Source: Apiospora phragmitis
Lineage: Eukaryota > Ascomycota > Sordariomycetes > Amphisphaeriales > Apiosporaceae
DNA: 64,000 nucleotides
Direction: 5' to 3'
Assembly: GCA_038363925.1 (NCBI GenBank)
Contig: JAQQWL010000006.1
Span: forward strand, 2,460,501 to 2,524,500
Under the pieces are notes generated by a model, which was given only the letters and a program-made list of their open reading frames with translations, was not told the DNA's origin and searched no databases. Of this stretch, positions 55,920 to 64,000 are shown piece by piece. Numbering within the stretch: the stretch's first letter is position 1; the number at the start of each line of letters is the position of its first letter. The position numbers were made by a program, and so were the translations under genes.

Positions 55920-58900
55920 ATGTTCCCAAACTTCACGGGCAATTCGAAACGTCCTCGAAACGTGAACCTGAGCGGCCAACGCAACAATCCTTGGGCAACT
56001 TCCGGCTCAGCATGGGGGCCATCTACCGGTGCCTCCAAGACGGTGGCACAAGCTCAAGCCGAACGAGAAAAGAGACAGAGAGAGCGCGATGAGGTAGCTG
56101 CGAGCAGGAAGCTCCAGCGAGTCTGGAGAGGACACCGCGACCGCCGATCTACTAAGAATGAGCATCGGCACCAGTGGGACCAGTTATATCACAATACCGA
56201 GAGCGCTGACGTCTCTATGGACGATGGCGACGCTGTGGCAGACTCGAAGCGTGCTCGCGAGGCTCTCCCCCTATTGCTGTCCCTCTTCGACCCATCGCTC
56301 TCCCAAGACCAACGCAGGCTTGACCAATTCTTGCTTGATACTTCGAGTGAGGATTGGAGACCGCAAAGTCACCAGTACAAGAGACTTGCATCTCTTCTAG
56401 TGACGACTTTGGAAAAGTATAGCTGCTTATAACCCCTTCCAGTTGGTCGTCATTGCTGACCGTTTCATCCAGGCGACCATCGAATCTGTCCCAAGGCCCA
56501 TTTGCTCTATTAGTCCGCCTAGTGGTGGAAAATCCCAGGTCAATTGACGCCATCGAAGATCGCTACTATAAACTACTGGCTTCATACTGCGAGAATTCGG
56601 CCAATGATATAGATCGGAATGGCCAGGAGTTGCTCGCAGACGCCGTTACTGCTCCGCTGGATCATCACAAGCCGATATATCCAGAGGCCTACACAACATT
56701 CGCCTTCAGCTTTCTCACATGTTCGAACATTGCGTTTCTTCAAAAGAAGCCCGATGCTATTGCTCAGCGGCTAGACCTCGAAACACTGTCTCGGACCATT
56801 ATCAGTGGTTCTGGGGGCTCTGGTAGCGCCGAGGTTTCCGGACAGCGTTCCAAGGACGAATTACTCTGGCTACTGGCACATTTCATAGCACTCAATCGTG
56901 CTCTGTCCACTGCTCAAGGCTCCGTGTATCTTGAAGCGCTGTATCAGCAGCTCTGTCCACTCATCGACGACATCCGAATACGATCAGAGCCAAAACCTGC
57001 AGAGGATGAAGCCGATAGTTCTGATGACGAGGATGAATCGGCCATTAGGAAAGCCAACCCCTTGCCTGCATATGTGCTACACCAACTGGAGTTCCTGGTC
57101 AATGAGAATGGCATCAGTGAGCTTCTCAGTAGATTCACATCGTAAGTACTTGCTCCTTCCTCTTGAGGCTAGAATCATTACTGACAAGGGAAGCACTGCT
57201 TCTTCATCTGCCCGCTTGTCGGAAGATGCGAGCATTCTAGCTGGATACACTTTGCTTCTGCTACGATCTTTCCCGGCCCAGAAAGATGATATGAGGATGC
57301 GTCTATTTCAGGGCGACATACGGACTCAGGGTCCTGAAGGCTCTGTGTACCTCCCATCCGTCAAGTTCTTATGGCTTGCTGTATCAAAAACAGATGTATT
57401 CACGACGATAGCACAACCTAAGAGCAAAATATCGTCGTCAACCATTATATCTCTGCTACGACCGGAACCGGCTCGGGATCAGGAATGGAGAATAGTTCTT
57501 CTATTTCTTGAGCTTTACAACTTTCTTCTACGGGTTACCGATGACGACGATTTCCTCGTGGATGAGCGTAACATTGTTGCGAACCAAAGCCCGGCTGTGA
57601 GGAGGATAAGGGCCAGTGGTCTCAGTATCTCTGAACTTGAGCTACTTGTCACTTTTCTCAAGAACCTCTCCTTTACTCTATATCACAACCTCAAGGATGT
57701 GATGCCGCGCGACCGCTCCCGTCCGGCACTAGGCGCCCTGTTGGGTGTCAGCTCTTCCACATTCGCTCGCAACGTTCCCGAACAGGTCGACGCACCTTCG
57801 TTTGCAGGCATACTAGGACTCGACGCCTTGTCTCTGAGAGGCTGTGCGACAACAACAATGCAATCACTATACGAGCGTGATTCACGGCGGCCATTCTTAC
57901 CGAACGGCTTTTGGCTCATGACCTCCAAATTTGACATGGAAGGCTTCATCTCTGCCGTCGTCCTCGAGGAGCAGCAATCCCAGAATGCCGAAGATGACGA
58001 AGACATGAGTGACTCAGATATCAGCCCGCTGGATAATCATACCTCGGCAGGCCAGAGACTCTCCCGTGCCGCCCAGATTGAAAGACAACGACAACTGCAA
58101 CGAGTCCACAGAGAGCAACTTCTATCTCAGCTTGGACCGAAACTCGAGATCCTACGAAACATGCCGTTTGCCATTCCCTTCGACGTCCGAGTGAAGATCT
58201 TCCGACAGTTTGTCGACATCGACAAGATAAAGCGAAGAAATGGACTTGTTGATCCAGACCAGTGGCGCCTAGGTCTCCTTAACGGGGCTCTTGGCGGACC
58301 ACACCAAACTGGACGAGATGTGCTCGGGCGCCACACGGCTCGCATCAAGCGTGGCCAGCTCTTCTCGGACGCTTATGACCAGTTCTACGCCCTAGGCGAT
58401 GGCTTAAAAGAGCCCATTCAGATCACATTTGTCGACCAATTCGATCAACCGGAAGCTGGAATCGACGGTGGTGGTGTCACCAAGGAATTCCTGACCAGTG
58501 TTTCTTCTGAAGCTTTTACACCTGGCGACGAGGGTCCCCGGTTGTTCGTTACGAACAGTCAGAATTCCTTGCATCCTAACCCGGCGGCCTTCGATGAGTT
58601 GTTTGAGGATCTTACCTCCATGGGCATTCCCAAGTCGGATTGGGCTCCAAAAATAACGGAGTTGGCGCAGCAGTACGAGTTCCTGGGACGCATTGTCGGC
58701 AAGTGTATGTACGAAGGCATCCTGGTTGACATTGCCTTTGCACCATTCTTCCTCCTTCGATGGCCCACGGCGGGCCAGAGCACCTCGGATTTCCGTTCAA
58801 GTCTCAACGATCTGAGGGATCTCGACCCGGATCTGTATAAGGGCTTGATGAGTCTGAAGAACTACCCTGGTGACGTATCTGACCTCTCCTTGGACTTTAC

Positions 58901-59522
58901 CATCACCGACCAGGTCACCAATCCTCGTACGGGCCAGTCGAGAAACATCGTGAGACTCCTACGCAAGGACGGCGACAAGACCATCGTCACCAACACGGAC
59001 CGTGTGCTGTATATATCGTATGTGGCACACCACCGCCTGGTGGCCCAGTCGGTGCGCCAGACCAAGGCCTTCCTCCGCGGCCTCAGCACCATCATCAACC
59101 CGTCCTGGCTCTCCATGTTCAACCAGTCCGAGCTGCAGCGGCTCGTGGGCGGCGACAGCACCGAGATCGACATCGTCGACCTGCGCGCCCACACCCAGTA
59201 CTCGGGCGTCTACGCCATCGGCGACAACGGCGAGGAGCACGAGACGGTCAAGATGTTCTGGGACGTCATGAAGGAGCTCGCCGACCCCGAGCGCCGCGCC
59301 CTCCTCAAGTACGTCACGTCGACGCCCCGCGCCCCCCTCTTGGGCTTCTCCCAGCTCAGTCCCCGCTTCAGCATCCGCGACGGCGGCGACGACGAGACCC
59401 GGCTGCCGAGCACCAGCACGTGCGTCAACCTGCTCAAGCTGCCCCGCTACAAGGATGCCAAGACGCTCAAAAAGAAGCTGCTGTACGCCATCCAGTCCGG
59501 CGCTGGATTCGACCTGAGTTAG
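55920..59522 (+). CDS. hul5: HECT-type E3/E4 ubiquitin ligase, Hul5/UBE3C type
   Basis: Three exons, 55920-56416, 56473-57141, 57194-59522, introns of 56 and 52 nt, intact 1164 residues. The N-terminus MFPNFTGNSKRPRNVNLSGQ and the IQ-like motif SRKLQRVWRGHRDRR (residues about 62-76) are the signature of the Hul5/UBE3C branch. Acidic stretches follow (PAEDEADSSDDEDES). The HECT domain fills roughly the last 380 residues: YALGDGLKEPIQITFVDQFD, GIDGGGVTKEFLTSV, then the C-lobe with the catalytic Cys in TSTCVNLLKLP at about residue 1132, 33 residues from the end. The enzyme extends ubiquitin chains on substrates at the proteasome and clears misfolded proteins in yeast. A clean housekeeping gene; GC rises strongly in the last 500 bases. 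Confidence 0.93.
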
Positions 59523-60253
59523 GACGGAGAAGAAGAGAAGCGAAAGGCAGATCAAGCCAGATGAAGGCAGGATTGTTGGTTGGAGGATGTTTGGATTTAA
59601 GGGTCTATCAGTCTGTTGCTGCTTTGCCTTGCTTCTTGATAATGATGATGGTCGACGATGGGTCCAGGGGAGGATGGTATGCATCCCTCATGCCCGACGC
59701 CTTTCCCCCGCACAACATGGGTGAGGCCACGCAATTTTCTTTTTCGCACCTGGCAGGACATACGTTCTACCTGTTCAGCATGGTTCGATGATGATGAAAA
59801 CCCCGATGACTCATGAGAAATAGATTAGGTTGTATAGTAAAGCTACCATTAAGGTATAATTGTCCTCTCTCTGCCCGACATGCTCCTCCAATGTCCTGCC
59901 GTGTGATTTTTTTTTGGACGACGTTGGACCTCTGTTGAGTCGCCCTAAATATGCCAGATCCATCGTTCCCGAGGTTTGCAGGGTGGCTCTCCTACTGCGC
60001 CCTATTACCACCAGGTCATCACAGCTTATTTACATGTAGTAGCAGCAGTTGTGATCAACGGCAACACTCGCCGCCGCCTCCAAGTTCCGGATGACTCCAA
60101 AGTACTGGATGACATAAACTGAATTAAGAAACCAGCACATGGTGTATCATCAACTACTCGACCATGCGTTCCTAAAGCCGGCATCAACTTAGGTATTTCA
60201 ACTGATCCCCCCTCCCTCTCCCTCGGGGCTTCTGTGCATGTTTGCCCCCCATT
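59523..60253. other. Convergent 3' region
   Basis: Hul5 and the P450 converge here, so both 3' untranslated regions lie in about 730 bases. No gene recognised. Confidence 0.5.
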
Positions 60254-61876
60254 TCACTCCCCGCCAAACACCACCCTCACGTCCAAGGTACTGTCCCAAC
60301 CACTCCTCAGCTGAAGACGGGCCCGAACCGGCTCCTCGGGCTCCAAGATGTGTACCGGAAGCACTCGGTCATTTTTCTTAGGGACTCGGATACGATCTCC
60401 GCTGAGGGGTCTCAGGTCGAACTGAAGAACGACCATGATGACGAAAGCCTGGATCTGATTCATGGCGAAGTACTTACCGGGGCACAAGGTCTTGCCTCCG
60501 CCGAATGCGCGGAAGCCGTTTTGCTTTGCTTTGGTTACATCGTTGCTGTAACTGCCGCTGGTCTGGAGGAACCGCTCTGGGTGAAAGCCATTCACGTTGT
60601 CGCCCCATAGCGATGCATCCGCGTGCATGACGCCGCCGGCGATCTGAACGACGGACCCTTTGGCCAGGAACCACATGTCGGCAAGCAACGTGTCTTCTTT
60701 CACGACCCGGATACTGTTGTTGTCAGAACCGAGGCGCAGGCACTCTCGGTACACGGCCGACAATGTTGGGCAGTCGAACCCCAGGCTGGATCGCGCTACC
60801 TCCACGGCCGATACTGATGGCTTACTACCCCTCCTTATTGTCTCATGATCACACCACTTGAGGGTCATGACGCCTTCGATCTCGGCGCGGACCCGAGCTA
60901 GAAGATCGGCGTCGGCGTAGATCTGCAGCAGGATCCAGAAAGTCGTCGTGGTCACGTTGACGACGCCGGCAAAGAGGAAGCTCAGCTCAGACCGCGCGAC
61001 CTCCCGCAGATTCCAGCCGTGCTCCAGGGCTGTCTTGATGCGCTCTTGGACGAGCGGAGACGCCCCTTCCTCCCAGTACCCCTCCTCTAGGTAGTTAGCC
61101 AAAGCGGCGATCAGCTTCTCGCGGGCACGGTAGGCCTTGGGAGCCGTGAGGGAAGGCCAGAGGTTCACGAGAAGCATCCCAACTCCGTGGTCGAAGTCCC
61201 AAAATGCGCGTTCCAGTTCGGGTTCCTGGGAAACCGGGTTACGGCTGCCGTAGAAGTGCGAAGCTGTCGCCAGGGTCACGATATGTCGGACCCATTCCAA
61301 CAAATCAATTTCCTTGTAGCGTCGGTGCTGCATCAGGTTGGTTTGCTCCTTGTCAAGTTGAAGTTTCAGGGCAGAAACTGCGTTGCGACTGAGGATGGTC
61401 AGGTCCTCGCCCGGTTTCATCCTCCTGGCTACCAGATCTTGGATGTCTGCGAGGAAGCCTCTCGTCTCCCCTGGACCAGGGTCAAGATTCCACCGCGCGA
61501 TAGCGGCGGTAGCCTCATCTAGACCCAAGACCCTCTTCGTCACGTTGGGGATGATGGGACTGAAGGAAAGAGTCCTGGACCGCTGGACTGCAGCCGCAAG
61601 GAGTGGGTTCGTCACGACATACATGCGTGAGCCAGGCATTGGCAGTGTGAATATGGGGTACTGTCTGTGCCGCAGGCCGAGTTGCTTGAGGTAGTGACCG
61701 CCATATAATAGCATGCCGAGGACATGGCCGACGTATGGGATGGTGGGTTTGATTATGGGCGGCTCCCGAGAAGGATGCACAGGTCGGAGGTATAACCCAA
61801 AAAAGGTTGCGAACAGGAAGAGAGTGAGCGCGTGAGCGTATGGCCACTGCACTACAGTCTCTGCAGTTAATTCCAT
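60254..61876 (-). CDS. Cytochrome P450 monooxygenase
   Basis: Single-exon, intact, 540 residues from ATG at 61876. An N-terminal membrane anchor (AHALTLFLFATFFGLYL) is followed by the Pro-rich hinge PTIPYVGHVLG. The I-helix reads FLFAGVVNVTTTTFW, the K-helix ExxR is YRECLRLGSD, and the heme loop FGGGKTLCPGKYFA carries the ligand Cys at about residue 465 (FxxGxxxCxG satisfied). It is an ER-bound monooxygenase using a CPR partner. The I-helix lacks the usual acid-alcohol pair ((A/G)Gx(D/E)T) and has AGVVNVT. This is a feature of CYP7/CYP8-like P450s, including fungal members that act on sterol- or lipid-like substrates. Substrate unknown. There is no tailoring-gene neighbourhood. Confidence 0.88.
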   Translation of the reverse strand: MELTAETVVQWPYAHALTLFLFATFFGLYLRPVHPSREPPIIKPTIPYVGHVLGMLLYGGHYLKQLGLRHRQYPIFTLPMPGSRMYVVTNPLLAAAVQRSRTLSFSPIIPNVTKRVLGLDEATAAIARWNLDPGPGETRGFLADIQDLVARRMKPGEDLTILSRNAVSALKLQLDKEQTNLMQHRRYKEIDLLEWVRHIVTLATASHFYGSRNPVSQEPELERAFWDFDHGVGMLLVNLWPSLTAPKAYRAREKLIAALANYLEEGYWEEGASPLVQERIKTALEHGWNLREVARSELSFLFAGVVNVTTTTFWILLQIYADADLLARVRAEIEGVMTLKWCDHETIRRGSKPSVSAVEVARSSLGFDCPTLSAVYRECLRLGSDNNSIRVVKEDTLLADMWFLAKGSVVQIAGGVMHADASLWGDNVNGFHPERFLQTSGSYSNDVTKAKQNGFRAFGGGKTLCPGKYFAMNQIQAFVIMVVLQFDLRPLSGDRIRVPKKNDRVLPVHILEPEEPVRARLQLRSGWDSTLDVRVVFGGE

Positions 61877-62467
61877 GACTCCTAGATGGATAATACCAAA
61901 CGTTCAAGTCTCAGTGTTTGGGTCTTTGGGAGGTAGTAAGGCCTAGGAAGTAGAGCATTTGTATATATTGAGCAAAGCCACGCCAAAAAGATGGGATGAA
62001 GTCGTAGATGCATTTGATGGAAACGAGCGGCTGGCCAGAAGCGAATGTTGTATCGGTTTGGTGGAGCAAGAGCAGGTCTCACCGGCGGCAAAAGGTAAGT
62101 ACCTACTTGATCACCTTAAGGAGCTTCCTTCCCTAGATACAGTACTTACCTGTAGGTTAGGTAGTACTTTAGCCAGTGATCCCCATCGACATGAGGCAGG
62201 ACCGACCGGGGGCTCCTTTTCAGCACCCCTCATCCAGGCCAACTGCGACCGCTGGATACACACAGGGGTTCCCCAATTCCCAACCAACCACATGCCGATT
62301 TCCACTTACAACACCGACACATTGTTGTGTCCAAGTATCAGCTCTTGTAAGTTGTTAACGAAAGGCAGCCAATGGAGTTGATAATTATGTACACGCTTAA
62401 GGAGAATCGGAGTTCAGGATTATGATACAAAAGTTCCAGCAACTATCCTCCATGATGATGAAAGTGA
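61877..62467. other. Intergenic region
   Basis: P450 promoter at the left; otherwise nothing recognised. Confidence 0.45.
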
Positions 62468-63096
62468 TCAACTGCCTGCTTTGAAATAACGCCACTCTCG
62501 ATTGGCCAGCGTAGGTTCTGTCTGACGATAGAATTGTCTCTCCACGGACCAGCGGCTGGAATCATCGATATCCGACATATCCTCATCGTCGTTCTGGGCC
62601 ATATGTATCCACCAAGCCTTGATGGGGCCCCTTATCACTAATAAGAGCCAGAATCAGCTCTCTCTGCCGTTCTTGCCTTGTTCCCAGCTTGAACCCCAAT
62701 TCTTGATGTACGATGCCATGTTGCGACCCGACTGGTCTCGTGACCCAACCAACCCAGCTGCTTGTCTTTCGGGGACTGAGTCTGGTCGATTCTGGAGGTA
62801 TCTGTCCGCTGAATAAGACGGCTTCGCCGTTGAGGTGATGGAACCTGACGACGTCGACGGCAAGGTACTTGAAAATCATCGTCAGCGGGGCTCGTATAAC
62901 TACTTACTCGAGTTGACGCAAGGGCGGATGATGGAACTCTGAAAATGGTAAATCGTGAAAATGTTACCTGGCATTGTTCGAAGTCCGATTCGCTTCCTGG
63001 GGCATGATAGCAACGAGCTAGTAAGATGTGTGGCTTTTCAAAGCTATAGATGCGCTCAATGCTGAGGCTCGAGGAGATATGATCTCGTGCGGACAC
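62468..63096 (-). pseudogene. Possible small gene with broken frames, unknown family
   Basis: Protein-like text appears on the minus strand in sliding frames. About 62800-62655 reads PERQAAGLVGSRDQSGRN and MASYIKNWGSSWEQGKN. The next frame, about 62660-62632, reads RELILALISDKGP. A third frame, from about 62623 to TGA at 62468-62470, reads IKAWWIHMAQNDDEDMSD and ends WRYFKAGS. The shifts fall at an (AG)n stretch near 62660 and at the G4C4 block 62624-62631, both slippage-prone. The composition (Trp-rich, acidic run, clean C-terminal stop) is more gene-like than random frames. I recognise no family. Whether it is a real gene with sequence errors, a pseudogene or chance cannot be settled here; the 5' end is unknown. 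Confidence 0.32.
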
Positions 63097-64000
63097 TTGA
63101 AGGCTCAGGAAAGAGGATATTTAATAACATGGCGACAAGTTCTTATATAGTAGAGTTCTTCAAAACAATTCAGCGGCAGGATGTGTCTACAGCAGGTCTC
63201 CGATCAATCCCCTGGGCTCCGTCAGAGCGAACCGCTCTGGACCGTTGCCCGTATTTGAAGGGACAGGCTTCGAGCAAGTTGAGCTCCTCGGGGCTGCCGT
63301 TGATGGAAGACCTTTGTCGCGTAGTGCTCTGTCAACAGTATGTCTTCCGTTTTGAGTCAATATCGATGCCTCCCATAGCCAGCTGCTACAATACTTCTGA
63401 TTCGTTGATATCGTCTACAGGATTCCAGGCATCCTGCTCCATCGACGCTGCCCTCCGTTTGGACCAATCTTCGCCAGCCCCGACGAAGCTGATCCAATGA
63501 TGGGACGTTTCGGGCCCGCGGAAGTAGGACCGACGGCGATGACAGCCGATACGGAGGCGGCCCAATTACATGACCGATCCGGTAGTTGGCATATGGGGTC
63601 TTGGGCATGTCAGGCAGGCAACTAATGGGCATTATCATGCAGTGCAACCTTGAAAGGTCCAAAAGTAGACGGATGAACTCGTGCCACTGCAATCAGGCTG
63701 CCGAGAGCACAATAGTGCTCACGCCGATCTACGTGGGGTTACGGTTTGGTTTCAATAAACATCGATTTATAATTGAATGCGGCTCTTCAATCGCGCAGTT
63801 GAAAACCGGAGGCCTCTGTTCCAATGTAAAACTAACCAACTCACTGTGATCATTGACTTTGAAGTGTTCCTAGCTAGTTGTGGCCTCGTACTATCTCGAG
63901 CTGCGCAACAACGTCTAGTGTCGGATCGAATCTCAGATCAGACTTGTACCTTTACCTATCATTGAACATAGCCACTGCTGTGCCAAACCACACCAATATT
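63097..64000. other. Right-edge region without clear gene
   Basis: Several plus-strand frames at 63087-63600 contain short protein-like stretches (for example LPVFEGTGFEQVELLGAAVD near 63240-63300, and SPDEADPMMGRFGPAEVG near 63477-63530) but in different frames and without a family match. They could be remnants of one gene. Nothing firm. Confidence 0.35.

Noticed and set aside
58959..59684. 241-residue minus-strand frame
   Set aside because: Antisense to the GC-rich HECT C-terminus; starts in the hul5 3' flank and has no motif.
1..64000. CRISPR array, rRNA or bacterial operon
   Set aside because: No regularly spaced repeats, no rRNA-like sequence; the DNA is spliced eukaryotic sequence.

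Overview
The window is nuclear DNA of a filamentous ascomycete (Pezizomycotina, probably Sordariomycetes). The evidence is short GT-AG introns of about 50-115 nt with CTAAC/CTGAC-like branch sites, fungal-restricted families (HET, CFEM, fungal rhodopsin-fold/PTH11-like membrane protein, fungal AAAP permease, DUF7730-like proteins), a Pab1 with an acidic insert in RRM4, and no operon-like spacing. Gene models were made by hand from reading frames, splice sites and family motifs; spliced genes are listed by full span with exons in the evidence.

Layout. 1-5.4 kb: 5' part of a secreted GH29-type alpha-L-fucosidase, an intact AAAP amino-acid permease and a secreted cysteine-rich protein. 5.4-21.6 kb: a gene-poor accessory stretch with a decayed polyketide synthase fragment, one intact HET gene that starts with a CCHC zinc knuckle, a heavily decayed HET gene, a rhodopsin-fold membrane protein, a short-chain dehydrogenase (SDR), an AT-rich block and a third, lightly broken HET gene. 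21.5-25.6 kb: an FAD monooxygenase and an intact sniffer-like SDR. 28.9-40.5 kb: housekeeping-type genes on the minus strand (two-TM membrane protein, universal-stress-domain protein, Pab1). 42-54.9 kb: accessory genes again (two DUF7730-like paralogues, a Fic protein, an MFS transporter divergent from a fructosamine-kinase-like protein, a CFEM/GPI protein, an AhpD-like protein, an SDR with an internal deletion). 55.9-61.9 kb: the Hul5-type HECT ubiquitin ligase and a cytochrome P450. The last 2 kb has no clear intact gene.

The most striking global signal is that many otherwise well-conserved genes are broken by exactly one base, most at or next to a short homopolymer (for example 4884-4887, 15292-15294, 17960-17963, 22452-22455, 30856-30859, 43900-43903), while other genes (permease, HET1, SDR2, Pab1, CFEM, Hul5, P450) are perfectly open. 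This looks more like homopolymer-length error in the assembly than ten independent gene deaths, but it has to be tested with reads. True decay is also present: the PKS relic, HET2 and the deleted SDR have multiple lesions.

No CRISPR array, convincing tRNA or intact transposon was seen. The best biological leads are the zinc-knuckle HET protein inside a cluster of three HET loci, the Fic protein, and a possible unrecognised small gene at 62.5-63.1 kb.
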